A DNA stretch of 64,000 nucleotides. Source: Steinernema hermaphroditum. Its lineage: Eukaryota > Nematoda > Chromadorea > Rhabditida > Steinernematidae. Positions within the stretch are counted from its first letter, which is position 1, and each line of letters starts with the position of its first letter. The translations under genes were made by a program, and so were the position numbers. The notes below the pieces were generated by a model. It saw nothing but the letters and a program-made list of their open reading frames with translations, ran no database searches and was not told the DNA's origin. Below, piece by piece: positions 11,348 to 23,670 of the stretch. The stretch is taken from NCBI GenBank assembly GCA_030435675.1, contig CM059625.1:5828001-5892000 (forward strand), written 5' to 3'.

Positions 11348-12125
11348 TATTGGGTTGGCACATTGAAAATGGGACACTTGGTAGACATTCCATTTTTTCG
11401 CCATATTTTGAGTACCGGAGAAATCGATGGGCGCTTTGTGGAGTACAGTGAACTGCCACCCTACGCTATCATTGGCGACTTATAAGTTGCCTCTTAATCT
11501 TCGTGGCCTATTCTATCTTTACGGTCATTTTTTGGTACCTCGACATGTCGAAATGCAAAGTGTTGTAAGGCTTTCCTATGTTTTTAAGTGTGTGATGGAC
11601 GGTGACTGCTTTCAACCACGTACATAACTGAGTCATACCTACCGAATGCACCTATCGCTGTGTTCATCATTATCAGAACATAAGGAAATCTCAAAAAGGT
11701 TAACCCCTCCGATCAGCATGTCCCGTTACCTCTAACCATATTATAACAAACAATGGGGACATGAATCATGTGGGTGACACTCACAGATACCATGCCCACA
11801 TAGTGGTTTTACGGGCTCATCTACACTTTACAGAAATAGAGGCCAAATATGGAAAAAGTCACACTTTACCAATGGCGCCTGAAAGCTCACATTTTCAACT
11901 TGACCAACTTCAACCCCCGAAATGGCTCTCCACTTTGAGCTGAGATTCTTGGCTGGCTGTTTATATAGTACTATCTTAGCTCTATCTTACTGGCATCGTT
12001 ACCCATCCGTAAACGGAGACTTGAGAGAGCACCACTCAAAACAAGACAAAAAGACCGAAAATTTGACCAAAATATTTTTTGACTCCTAAACCAGCATTTT
12101 GTAAGAATGCGGCATCCGCCTTTTG

Positions 12126-12176
12126 CTCGAGAAGTGTGCTGTAGTTGCTTATACGAATGGTGCATACCTAGAGTGA
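12126..12176 (+). pseudogene. Mariner-type transposase C-terminal remnant, copy 1
   Basis: The frame reads LEKCAVVAYTNGAYLE then stop, matching the mariner ending in which a Trp/Arg-Lys-Val-Val stretch is followed by SNGEYxE. Located about 60 nt inside the terminal repeat ending at 12236. Upstream sequence in all frames is disrupted. Confidence 0.45.
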
Positions 12177-12450
12177 AATGGCTGAAAATATGAATAATAA
12201 ACAACTATTACAAAAGTGTCCCATTTCAACCCAATATGATGCATGCGCTACGGGGGGAATTAATTTAAAAAAACTGTCAAAAGAAGGCACTATTACGCTT
12301 GCAATATACGCTTGTAATAGTGCGTACAACGAATATCTACTGCGAGGCGTTGCACCAAACCCACTGCATAGATCTATTGGCTTGGTGCATAGTGGTCGAA
12401 AATCGGACCACAGCATTTTTAGACTCAAAATCCCGGATGGTCTATGACGA

Positions 12451-12489
12451 CGGGCCGAAGTTGTAGAAAGCAGTGGTGAATACCTCGAG
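12451..12489 (+). pseudogene. Mariner-type transposase C-terminal remnant, copy 2
   Basis: The frame reads RAEVVESSGEYLE, close to the conserved mariner C-terminal VVESNGEY motif, and sits about 70 nt inside the terminal repeat ending at 12563. Preceding DNA (12400-12450) is a diverged repeat of 12045-12125, supporting two copies of one family's 3' end. Confidence 0.45.
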
Positions 12490-12563
12490 GGAAATGGTTG
12501 TGAACTATGCAAAATAAACAATCATTACAAAAAGTGTCCCATCTTTAACGCACCAACCCAATA

Positions 12564-15500
12564 TTATTTCTTTTTTATGAAAGAGTCCAGTTTCCAAACA
12601 AGAGTAATGTCACATAACGATAATATCCTCAGGTGTATTCTATGTTTTGCAGGTTAGGGCAACATGAGTCTCACTCATGTCGTGGTGACGAGCGGTCGCT
12701 CCTTCGGAACTTATTACCGCAGACAGCTGAATGGCACAAAAAGTGAAACTTTTGATTAAACAAACAGGAAACGTTGCAATAGAACAAATTCAAGACCCAC
12801 ACGTTCAAAAACGAGTTTGTCGGCGTTGGAGACGTTATTGCATATCCGACATTAATTCACAAATCGCATTACGACATCTGCATTTAGCGTCTTTTTGAAA
12901 GTGGTCACACGAACAAAGGAGCGAGTTGCGAAGGGCTTATCAAAAAAAGAGCTTTTGGATAAGCTAGGGGGCTTTTTGGGGCTGTCTGCAACGGCCGCGG
13001 GTCGACGGTGGAACGCCCTTTTTGGCGCTAAAAGAGCAGCTCCCAAGGCAATTAAGAAGCGAGGACAGACTAAGTGTGTGTATTTAATTCACGAGTCGTG
13101 GCCCAAAGACACTATTATAGAACGACCACAGAGTCACACCCAACTTCCTCAATAGGAAACTGTGACTTCTTTTGACCGCTCCTCATTGGATTGCACGTAC
13201 CGAGAAAATTGCCCACAGAGACACTTGTGCTCGTTTCTGCTATTAAATGTTTAAATGTGCAATTATCTACTCAAACGAAACGTCGACCTAAAATAGTCCG
13301 TACTTTTCTAGCATGGACGTGTCAGAATTCGAGAAGCATGACTTGTCCTAAAATTGACTTTCCAGATGTATGGAAATAATTGACTGACTGAAATCTGTCA
13401 AACAACGATCGAGATTCGGGGCGCCACAAAAATTTCCATCAGGCTGTAATAGGGGAATATTTATAGAGTGTGCAGTAAACGGTGATTTCAAGACGGTGAT
13501 TTCAATAAAGTTCATCACTTTCAAAGAGGTCTGGAGGCTTCAAATAATCTTTTTTTGGTGCACCTTGTATGTCGGTATCACTTATCACAGTTTCAATATC
13601 CTAAATGTGTCATTACTTTCAACGAGGCCAACAGATTCCAGCAACGTCTGACGGCAGTTTTTAAGTATAAATCGGGTCATACGGGAATCACCGGTGAGAA
13701 ACGAATATCGGTTCGGTACGAAAAGATAACATTGATATATAACATTTAACATGTCTACAGTACCCATGAGCCGCTGATATCTTTAGACTTTATAAGTACT
13801 ACTAGCGTACAAAATTTGACCTAGATCGTCGGGGGGCACCTTTTCATGTTCTCTTGCTAGAGCTACATATCTGCCTTAAAGGAATGAACCTGTTAACAAT
13901 CAACTTTATCACTTACCAAGAGGAGGGCACGCGTGATAAGTTATGATAAGGAAGGCTCACATCAGCCGTTGGAACTCCACAGTACATTATGAACTAGATC
14001 AGCAATGCTGACAATATATCCTGACGACGTTTCAGATAGAAGATCGCTCGTGCTCACGCAGAATTATTATGCCCCGTTGGAAAAATTGACTAACCAACTG
14101 GGAGCCGATGACGTTTGGGTTTATGCGTTACGCTCTTTTGCAACCGACCTATCTAGGAATCTCTGTGCACTAAATGAGCCGGGGCCTAAACGGTTCACAT
14201 CGACAATTCGTATTGGTTTCGGCTACAAATGTAACGAAACGTTGAACAAAGAGCATCGTTGACGAACTGCCGTTGCACTTGAAAACGACACCCTCGTCTG
14301 CATTTCTGATGGTTGGCCGTTCGCGACGAAATCAATGTAAGGTGAGACCGAAGTTATTGGGAGTTGTTTGCGAAGACGTAAACCACTTTCCTGCTTTGCT
14401 TCTCGAATAAATAATCGCTTGAATTTTAATGTTTCGCGTTGGCGCCAACCGACGATGGCCTCTGGGTACTTAAAGAGACCATCAGTGTCGGGTTTCGGCA
14501 AACAACGCAGCGCGGGTGCCAACTCTTGTAGGTAAACAGCAAAAATAAATCTGAAAACAACAATGCGTCCGGCAAACGACGATCAAATGATGTCTAGAAA
14601 CGGCTTCGCGCGTTTCGGAGCAAAGAGCAACTCCGAGACTCAGCTGCCCTTGCCTTAGTGTGAGCGTAATCAAGGCACATCGCCGGAAATCAAGTGAATC
14701 AATGTGACAAATCCGAGGGTCGCCAAGCGCATATCACTCGTTAAATTGGACTTGCGGAGAGGATCGGCCTCGTCGCGAGTAAAAGGGTAAAGAGCAAAAC
14801 ACTCAAAAAGAGAATGGGATCAAGAAGCTTCGTCATTCGTCATCGTCTTTTGACGCGCCTCGGACAATGTGCTCTGACGCCTATTTTCGGATGCGTGGAG
14901 CCCGGAGTAATGAATCAAATTAATGAATACCAATGCGCCTCCTGAACGCATATTTGAAGCCGATATTGTCCTTTAATTAAAAACAGAAGGACTACGTCCA
15001 TTCCTCAGAGACGACTCTTCCGAAGTGAGCACCCCATTACGACGATTCTTTTCAGAAGGCCTTTCGGCGGCGGCCGAAGGCGTCTCAAATGGAAGTGGAT
15101 TTTGCACCACACTACCGTCCTCTATCTTCGAGGGCTTAGGAGATGAGCCGAAAGACGCTCAGTATGTAAACATAACGATAAAACACAAAGTATGTAGGCA
15201 ACATCGAACAAAAAGTCAAAACAAAGCCATAAGTAATCATAGAAAATATTCGATGGGTCATTATCCATTTCCTTCTGAATGGCTACTCCGTGTTCAATTG
15301 GTATATCTTCATGCAATGGAAGGGGAAAGCATATCAGTGCCTTCAACAAGCCACGGTTTAGCGTTTTGGTTCCAAAGGCACTAGCATCTTGGAGTTTTAG
15401 GAGTTTCAGGTCTTCAGCGAATTCCCGATTTCCACTTTGTTAGGACCAAACAAATTTTTCCCATTCTTTTGACCAATTTAGCCGTCCTTCCGAATTTTCA

Positions 15501-16295
15501 TGACCTGTAGGATACTGAAGTTATTAGATCTAAATGATCTTCAATGTGCGCATTATTTGTGTTGAAACGTTTAGAACAAAACTCGCAGTTTATCGAAATC
15601 GAAGTCCGAATCCACTAGAATGTAGTCAGCAAGTCATTCGAAAGGAAGTGTGTCAGCAAGGTCAGCCTGAAAGTGAAGTAGTCGGGGAAGCACGACATAC
15701 CCGTCGAAAATCGTAAAGATCGAGCTTCGCTGAAAAAACTTCTTCGATGTGAACACGATGGTGAAGGAAGTAGCCAGTGGCGCGGGGGACAGCAACCGCG
15801 GAATCGACTGTGCAGTACCACAAGCTTGTCAGATATTTCTAAGGAATTACAGTGACGACAGGATTTGGGAAGTGAAGATGTGAAGACACGGAAAGCACAA
15901 TGGGGGGAACCAATCCGTGTCACATATCCATAGCAGAGCTTCAGAAGCGATGTTCTGCTTTACGTGGAACCCTAGTGGCGGTCGATTGCTTGTGGTATAA
16001 ACTGCAATGTCAGAATTGTGGAAAACTAGGTAGATGCTCATCTCATATTCTGGGGCAAAAGAATAAAAGGTTGAACATGAACGCGGACAGCTACAAATGC
16101 AATATAACCTAACTTTTAGTGTTCTGCTTACCGTTGAAAGTTCTTAAAGAACAGCAGCTTGTATCGACCACTTTATCGCTCTGGTCGAAACAAGATAAGC
16201 TTCAATCTGTTTTTTGCTCCCCACACATGCATTAAACACGTTCGTACTTTATGTACTCTAACCGCATTCGAACATATCATCAACAAGAATTAATA
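12564..16295. other. Gene-poor region downstream of PPWD1-type gene
   Basis: 3.7 kb without an assignable gene. It contains short direct repeats (e.g. ACGGTGATTTCAA near 13480 and 13492) and a 27-nt motif around 13685 resembling one at 11101. An 86-codon basic frame (12895-13155, +) and a frame at 15025-15165 (+) look mildly coding but have no family match I can recognise. Confidence 0.4.
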
Positions 16296-18921
16296 TCACA
16301 ATTTTAAACTGATGGATATTATCGAGATTTCTGTTTTCGGACGGCCACTCTTCTCGAACGTGCTTACATTGCTGATCTTTTGAACAACGTTGAAGCCTTC
16401 AATTACCTAAAACAAATTCATATAGATTGAAACAATACAAAAAAAAAAAGAAAAAGTGAGCCGTTTGCTTTGATTGCACTTCGAAAAATAATGAAAAATA
16501 ACTTACTCGGCCAAAGAGAGTGTTTTTGCCGTCCAACCAGTCAGCTGGTACAACCGTAATGAAGAACTGAGATCCGTTTGTGTTGGGGCCGGCGTTAGCC
16601 ATGGCCAAACAGTAGGGCTTGTCGAAGCGAAGGCGTGGGTGAAACTCGTCCTCAAAGTCGTTTCCCCAGATAGACTGTCCACCAGTACCCTTTCCAGTAG
16701 GGTCGCCCGTTTGTATCATAAAAGACTTGATAACACGATGGAACATGTGTCCGTTGTAGTAACCGCGGCGGGCGTGAGTGCAGAAATTCTCAACGGTTTT
16801 CGGACACTCGTCTGGGAACAACTCTACGTGCACGTCGCCGTACGTTGTGTGAATGACAGCTTTGTCGGCGATCTTGCTCTTCGTTTTTCCGTCCTGTAAA
16901 GGGTTCAGGTAAATAAAACGATTATTACCCAAGGACGTACCTCAAGCGCAGTTAAAGTATCCTCTTTTCGTGGCTTCTCATTGAACACATCGCGACTGGA
17001 CGCTCCATCTGGATCGTCTGAGATGAAAGGCTCCGCGTTTGTGAACAAGTAGAATCTGTTCTTCTTGTGTGCGATGGCAACCAGCATTGGATCTGGTTCG
17101 TAGCCTTTCAAATTAGGATTTTCTGCTGCTTCAACTTCGACGGTCACTGCCGCGCCTTGAAGACGATCGGTGACGTCCGGCATAGCACGGCACAAAGCCA
17201 CGGCCATGAAGCGCGTATTTTCATTTTTTCCAAGTTCTCGGGTGACTTCGTCAGTAACGAGATTATACACCTGAAACATTATACGTATGCTGATTTGTTA
17301 TGTGTTATATAGATGCATACCCTAATCCCAATTACAGTCGGGTAAATGAGGAAGTTTCCAGACTCGTCATAAGTGACCATAGATGGAACAATGTTCTCTG
17401 GGTCTTTCTCTAGGTCCTTCTCAAGAGCTAGTCTTCTGTTCCATTCCATATTTTGAAGACCGTAAGACCTGCAATGCGCACACTTAGCGATAATTTGACG
17501 CGTTGGCTGAAACTCACTTTTGTTGTTTCCCTTGCTCGATATACTGCGAAAGAGTTTCGTCGATCACTTTCAGAATTTTGCCGTTCTTCACCTTGAAAAC
17601 TCTAATTCTGCTGTCGGAACAGTACATGGCAAACGTGTGGCCGGTTGGGCTCATGGCCATTGATCGGGCATAGACCTTTTTCTGAAACGGCGTTTAAGAT
17701 GCCACTATGATAGCCACCTGGCTTACCTTTGGCAGTTCGTATAAATCAGTATCTGATTTATATTTGAATGAAACATTGGTTGGGAATTCGTATTCTGTCT
17801 TGGGTCCGCTCCAGTACTCGATCATACCCATTTCGTCAACCGAAACGGCAACGTTCAAGTTCACCGAATACTGTAATCGTATGTTGTTACCAATAACTTT
17901 GTAGACTTAGACATACCTGCATCATAGCGACAGGTTTCATGTGACCTTTGATGGTATGAAGCTTTTCACCAGTTCCCTTTGCATCGAAAATGTGAATATC
18001 AGGCGAATTGCGATCGGAAACTGCAAGGGCTGGAACAATATCGCCACCCTGATGCACCCAGCACAGCGATCCTGGAGTGAAGTCAAACCGCAAAATATTG
18101 ATCATGTCGAAGTTGGCCACATCGAATATTTTGGCAGACTGATCGTCTGCGCAGGCAGTTGCCAGTAGCGCTCCATTGTGGTTGGCTTTGACATCAGCAA
18201 ACTTATCTAAATTAGAGTACGGTCATGTCCAGTACAAAAAAAAGAGCGACATACGAGAATGACAGCGGAAATGTTTTACGAACTCTATTCCTTCGGCGTG
18301 CTTCTTTTTCCAGAATTTCAAATGACCGTCGATGCTCGCCGTTACGATGAAGTGAGTACTACAAATAGGTTGATTAAAACTCGTATAACAAAGAATATTG
18401 AGAGGTGCTTTTCATGTTGGCTTACTGTAAAGCGCAAATCAAGAAAAGGCCGTTCACTCTAAAACTGGTTTACGACTGTACCTTGTGGCCAATATATGCG
18501 AGATCGTGTCACGGTGCATGAAGGACTTTTCATATTGAGTTGCTTTGGGAATGCTTCTTAAGTATGTGTCCTCGTACAACAGAACTGAAAATGCTCTGTT
18601 ATACGTGTCATGAAGGGCCACCGTACCTGGCTTTGGAGGTGTCTGTTCTTTCTTTTCATCTTCATTACTTTCAACGTGAGCTGGAATGCGGTAGGTTATA
18701 ATCGTTCACAACAAAGGCTATTAGAGCCGAATCTGTGGTGTATTAAGGACGATAAACGGAAATAGTCGAATTGAAAACATGGTCAACTTTGATGCAGATG
18801 ATTTTTGTAATATTTGGGAAAGCATACCTTTTTTGGTTGGAACCTCTTCAACGCTATTTTCACCATTTTCCGCTCCTCGCTTCAAGACCGATGACTGCTG
18901 CTCTTCGGTGCCGTTATCCAT
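16296..18921 (-). CDS. cyn-15: Peptidylprolyl isomerase with WD40 repeats (PPWD1 type; C. elegans CYN-15 family)
   Basis: Nuclear, spliceosome-associated cyclophilin that catalyses cis-trans prolyl isomerisation. Eleven exons: 18921-18828, 18680-18627, 18584-18482, 18358-18255, 18206-17917, 17870-17727, 17681-17518, 17468-17321, 17270-16941, 16893-16507, 16406-16296; 642 aa, almost the length of human PPWD1. The N-terminus is acidic and polar; [13 protein letters not shown] and [15 protein letters not shown] mark the first WD repeat, followed by [28 protein letters not shown] and [13 protein letters not shown]. The linker contains [12 protein letters not shown]. The cyclophilin domain (residues ~478-642) keeps the catalytic Arg and drug-pocket residues: [36 protein letters not shown] and [12 protein letters not shown] including the Trp of the cyclosporin site. 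It lies 215 nt downstream of TIMM22 on the same strand, the spacing of a nematode operon. Confidence 0.95.
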
Positions 18922-19136
18922 GAGGTAAAGTGATTCTTAAGGTAAGGGATTAGTACTATACGCTATAGCAAATGAGAAGATATGATCGCGTTTGAAAACA
19001 GTTTTCAACATCGCACATTCACATATAACACGCAAGGAAAGATTTATACTCTGTAAGTACACTTCAAGGTCCCGAAACGCCAAATTCAACAAAACAATCC
19101 TTACATAACAAGCATCACTATTCAAATCTAAGATTT

Positions 19137-19954
19137 TTAGCTGCGCATGTAATGGTCAATAACGGTCGAGAATGCCGCAAAGCCAGCAGCACCGAACACT
19201 GCAGGCTTTATGCCGGCGCGCAGACCCAGAAGCCCGCCGACGACAGCGCCCGAGTAGGTGCCGTTCTTCCAGTCGCTTTTAGCACGAGCTGTTTCCAAAA
19301 TGCATTCAGTACCGGCGAACAGAAATCCGATCGAGGCGAAGTTCTTTCCGTACGACTTCATGCGACCGCTCATCTCTACCCAAGTTTGCTTGAGTGTTAG
19401 CTTCAAAGCAAAAGGTAGTAAGATGAGTCCAAAAAAGATAGCATACTGGTTTCGAAGGATCTCCATTCATCATGGACATCTGAGGATCGAGCGACGCTGT
19501 GAACAGACCGAAGGCGACACCGACACCAGCACCAAGAACACCGGCCAGAACTGATTTAAAGGCGCAATTTTCCATCGTCATGCTTATCCACCGCTCTTCC
19601 TTGCTCATTTCCGGAAGAGTGAGCATCTACAAGGTGAAATATTCCACATTTACGAAGCTGCTATATCGCTACCTGGACAGGCTTAATCGGAGTACGCTCA
19701 GGATTCCATGGCCTTCTCTTGCTTCCGAGCATATCGTCCATCACAGTGCAATAAAGCGACGGCGTATAAACAAATTCATCGGCCTACAAGTTGACGATTC
19801 AACTGAATATAAAGGAAAAGGGCGAATGTACTTTTGGTGTTGCAGCTTCAGCTGACACTTCTGCAGGGACGTTCTTGGGTTTCGCAAAAGGATTTCCAAA
19901 GAGATCTTCTAGTGCAACACGTTGTGTTCTCGATTCGGTTGAAAAGGCGCTCAT
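19137..19954 (-). CDS. timm22: Mitochondrial inner-membrane translocase subunit TIM22
   Basis: Channel-forming subunit of the TIM22 complex, which inserts carrier proteins into the mitochondrial inner membrane. Exons 19954-19832, 19783-19673, 19626-19447 and 19400-19137 give 225 aa, with introns of 46-48 nt and all phases 0. Family features: [20 protein letters not shown] with GxxxG helix packing (first transmembrane segment), [20 protein letters not shown] (second), the invariant SDWKNG, then [20 protein letters not shown] and a C-terminal [11 protein letters not shown]. Two conserved Cys (in ENCAF and GTECILE) are placed as in the structural disulphide of the family. The first ~85 residues ([20 protein letters not shown] region) form a longer N-terminus than in vertebrates. 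First gene of a probable two-gene unit with the PPWD1-type gene. Confidence 0.95.
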
Positions 19955-21705
19955 TTCCTAATAATATGTTGATCATAAATCGGTGACGAGAAAGCAGCGC
20001 GATGTTGGGATAATAGTACACAGAAAGTACTTCATTGAATTTCAATTCACGACGTATTTATACATTACAATGGACAGAATGCATCGCTTTGGAGAATAGC
20101 AACGGCATAGCTTTGCATGGATCACAAAAACTGCTTTCGAATTTGTCGCATTTCTTCAAATTTGTGAGCAGCAATCTCGACTCCCTCCGCGATAGCATGA
20201 GCACAGCCACTCCGTCTACTGTCCTAGATCAGATGTTTATGAACGCGAATAGTGGTTGTCCAGCCAACTGGGCTCACATCGCGTTCGTTTTGAGAAGAGT
20301 CCGTTTATATAATAAAGCAAGATGTATTCTACAATATCACGCTGGTCTTCTCTCGCACTGGTCCTAATCTTCGTCTTCCACGCTGCTGAGGTAGCTAGAT
20401 GACTCGTGGCTTACATTGCAAGATGCCTCCTTTTGTAGGCAAATTTCGAAGATACGCGATGTCGATGCGTGTGTCCTAGTACAAAGCATTTCGCGGTTAA
20501 CGCCAGTGCCGACGCCAACCGCAGGAGGTACTACACCAAAACCAACATCAACCCAAATGTCTGGTGAGATAGATTTCGCATAATTCTTCCTTTGACCACT
20601 ACTTGTTCTCAGCAATCCGCAAAACGTGGTGAAAGAAGATGTTACTGCAATCGTGGAGCCTTCACATTTGGATGCGTTCCTTGCCAACTGCGATTGCAAA
20701 AACGAATCACGGAATACAGTGATGCTCAAGGTAAACAATTCGACAAAAATCAGAGATGGTGTATGTATGACTTGATGACGTTGAGCTAGTGAACAAAAAA
20801 GTTGGTATTCTCCATCATTGTCATTTAAAAACTGAACGGCTGTGCTCTTTCTATCGCAGTAATTTCCGAAAGAATAACTTCCTTTTTTAAGAAAATTGTT
20901 TCAGCCTTTCATCTAGTTGAATTTGGCTCTCATATCCATTAAACTGACGAAGTCCCATTCACCCATTAATTATTCAATCTAAGCGTCTAAACACTGACAT
21001 GTATTTGACAAAAAAACAATAAAGAACTTAGAAGACCATAGTTCATAACAGGGACCGGTTCAAGTCTCTATGTACCAGTGATGATATCACTAGGCTGTGC
21101 GTTTTTCGATAACAAGCTCAAATCCGCCCTCAGGTTATGATATTTCGGTCATTTGTCTTGTGTTATGTTTTTGTTTTTCAAGTTTTAAAACCGCACAATC
21201 AGTTAATGAAGTTACTTTTATAATAACAATCCAAACAACTGCGGGCAATTTACGTGAAAATATCACGTAGAACGGTTTACATCCATAACATGGTCAGGTC
21301 ATTCCCCTGAAGATGAAACGGCTTCCAATTTGAAACCGTTACAACGCATTGAACTTCTGCGTTTAAAAACCCGATTACGTGCCGTTAGAAGATCGTTTTC
21401 TTAGTTCAAGGCAAAGCAAGGTGTGGTGTGGTGTGAATGTTATGATTCACTTTACTTTAGATCCAGTTATAGAAAACTCGATAATTGTATTCCTCAATTT
21501 TGTGTTGAATCCGTGTGCCTCGTATTGAAGAGCATCTTATAGTCTATTAAGGACTAAACACACCATTCTTTTCATTCTTTTCATTCTTTTTCACTTCATT
21601 TTTGCATTCCTTGTCTTTTACTATAATGCTCCTTGGTCACCTATTACAATCCTGTCAAAGAGACATTACACACATTTGATCTTTTAGTGTAGCACAGTAC
21701 ATGAC
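19955..21705. other. Intergenic region between TIMM22 and the small membrane protein
   Basis: 1.75 kb between divergently transcribed genes. A 124-codon minus-strand frame (20364-20738) ending in an acidic tail and a Cys-containing plus-strand frame opposite it are both possible exons, but neither has a recognisable domain or clear splice partners. A short TTCATTCTTT tandem repeat sits at about 21568-21590. Confidence 0.4.
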
Positions 21706-22030
21706 ATGACATCGTACATGAACACTTTACAGGTAGTCGTCATTTTTGTCATTTGTGTCGTCGTTGTACTGGTCACCTACATGCTCTTCCTGATGTGTCT
21801 GGACCCAATGTTCCGCAGGCAGAAGCAATCCATCCCTTACAGGCATCACAACGATGAGGTGCGTATAAACGGTCTAACGAATGATATCAAACTTCACAAG
21901 AGTTCAGGTTGAAGACAACATCTTCGCCCGATCGTCGCAGGGTTCTTCTGGAGGCGACGGCTGCTCACCACCCATTAACATGCGTCCCCGATCGAACAGT
22001 AATTGCACCTCTTCCCTTTCCTTTGCATAG
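21706..22030 (+). CDS. Small single-pass membrane protein, unknown function
   Basis: Two exons, 21706-21858 and 21908-22030, joined by a 49-nt GT-AG intron in phase 0, give 91 aa. A short N-terminus is followed by a strong hydrophobic helix (VVVIFVICVVVVLVTYMLFL), then a basic juxtamembrane MFRRQKQS, so a type with the long tail in the cytosol is likely by the positive-inside rule. The tail is polar with an acidic HHNDEVEDN stretch and Ser/Asn-rich end. No signal peptide precedes the helix. I do not recognise the family. A further start at 21718 is possible, and TTTACAG before 21731 could be an acceptor for an unseen upstream exon, so the N-terminus is uncertain. AATAAA follows at 22231. Confidence 0.55.
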
Positions 22031-23670
22031 TGATAGCCGTTGCAGACAGCGTTCTCGAGCGCGTCGAAGCGGAACAGAACAAGTGGGCCCGAAAAGTTGA
22101 AGAGCAGAGACGTAAGATCTTCACCGATCACACAATGCTTAATTAAATGTCACATACCGTTGTAAGTAATATGTATAAGAGAAAGTATATAAAGGGTTTT
22201 GTTGCGAAATATTAAATATTTGGTCTTTCAAATAAATTAATTTCATATTGAATGTTGATTCGCATCTTGAGGGTAGTGGGAAAGACGAGGTTTGCGGATG
22301 TTAGCAAAGGCCAAGGTTGTATGCATCACTCGAGACCGTCGGAACTGTCACTCGCATTCGCGCGTAGGCGACGACGGCACCGTTCATGGTGACAAACTAC
22401 TTATCCCGACGTGTTAATTGACCGATCATCGCCCTTCTCATTATGTCATATAATCTGAGATATCTACCGCCCTCATCGCCCTTAGCGGACCTGCGATGCC
22501 GCTTTGATCGGCGCGATTGTACATCGGGTGGTTGCTTGACTTCCCGGTGAACCACCGAATTTTCGGTTTCGCATTAAAGCGGATTAGCTACGTGTTTGAA
22601 GGCAATGGGCGTTCCGAGTTGCATACTGTATGGCGATAAATCGCTCAGAGGTGATCAGAATTCATTAAACAACGGGAAAATTAATTCATTGCGTCAAAGA
22701 AACAAAAAAATCGCTCTGATGCTTGTGGGAAATGGTCGCGCAACTGGTTGACTTCCGGTGAAGATGTTCTTCGAATCTTGAAGACTGAGTAAAAAGGTGT
22801 GAAAGCGTATTGAAGCTCACTGAGACCTAGACCTCAATGTTCACTTTTGATGGACGGTCAATGTGCCTTCAGAGTTATGAAATTGCTTTCGTTCGCAAAA
22901 AAAAAGCGATGACCACTACGCTGTCCTTGAAGCTGTTAAGTTTCGGCGATTTCCTGAATCCCTATGACCACAGAATATCGTTATCGTTACCCTAGCGTTT
23001 CTTTGCAATTGGGCAGGAAAAGGCCGTGTAGAATCTGCTTCGGTTGCTTGTATGGTGTACGGTAGTGAGCAATGCTTCTGTCATATGGTGCATGACAACG
23101 CTTAAGCAGCCCAAAGACACAGTGGCAAATGGAAAAGCACACTTTGTCTTCGTTGACACCCGTTTAACGCCTTCGCCTTTTAATCATCGTACCCGAATTC
23201 TGCGCGCTTGTCGTCACGCTGCGAGCGTCGACGACGTCAGCCCTCCAGTCAAACTGAACGGGCGTGCTCGCGCGACTTGCCTTCTTGGCAGACGCCTTCT
23301 ATTGACAACCGTCTCTGCAGTATCACTGCCCCCAGACGCAACGACAACAACGACACAGCGAGCGGTGACCGTATCCTTGTTTTGGTGAGCGAAGGAGCGA
23401 GCGGCGAGCGACCGGAGAGGAGCACGACGAATAGGCGTGGCAGCGAACCGTGTGCCGTTGGGCGGAGTGATGCGAAGCGATTGGCTTTCCGCAATTCGTC
23501 ACCTAATCGTCACCAGCCGCGCCGGTTCGGGGATTATCTCTGTTTTTTCCTTTGCTACGCATAATATACATATTTATATATAGGTCGGGCGGATATCTGT
23601 TCTCGATACAGTACCGTACGCCCCCGTTCGAGAACATCGGTCAACATCTCTGGGTTCCTTTTTGTAAAAG
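22031..23670. other. Intergenic, upstream of Pax3/7 copy 1
   Basis: 1.6 kb. After the 3' UTR of the small membrane gene the sequence becomes GC-richer near 23.2-23.5 kb, where overlapping open frames on both strands reflect composition. This is the likely promoter and regulatory region of the first Pax gene. Confidence 0.4.
22231..22236 (+). promoter_or_regulatory. Candidate poly(A) signal of the small membrane protein gene
   Basis: AATAAA 201 nt after the stop codon, in an AT-rich stretch on the coding strand; the only canonical hexamer before the next gene start. Confidence 0.5.

Larger units (their letters stand above)
11348..12563 (+). mobile_element. Decayed mariner/Tc1-type transposon fossils, with a duplicated 3' end
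   Basis: Left end at 11348 reads TATTGGGTTGGCACATTG then AATGGGACACTT. Inverted matches end at 12236 (AAAAGTGTCCCATTTCAACC then CAATA) and again at 12563 (AAAAAGTGTCCCAT...CACCAACCCAATA), each beginning with TA as for mariner targets. Just inside each right end is a plus-strand remnant of a transposase C-terminus (listed separately). The interior is full of stops, so the element is dead. The simplest reading is one 0.9 kb internally damaged element plus a second, tandem 3' fragment of a related copy. Confidence 0.6.

Noticed and set aside
12895..13155. 86-codon basic plus-strand frame
   Set aside because: Resembles a DNA-binding segment only in charge; no motif, and it lies in repeat-rich DNA.
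15025..15384. 119-codon plus-strand frame whose first 46 codons look mildly coding
   Set aside because: Donor-like and acceptor-like sites exist, but no partner exon or domain could be identified.
20364..20738. 124-codon minus-strand frame with acidic end, and the Cys-containing plus frame opposite
   Set aside because: No recognisable family, no clear start or splice partners; both strands are open, so at most one could be real.
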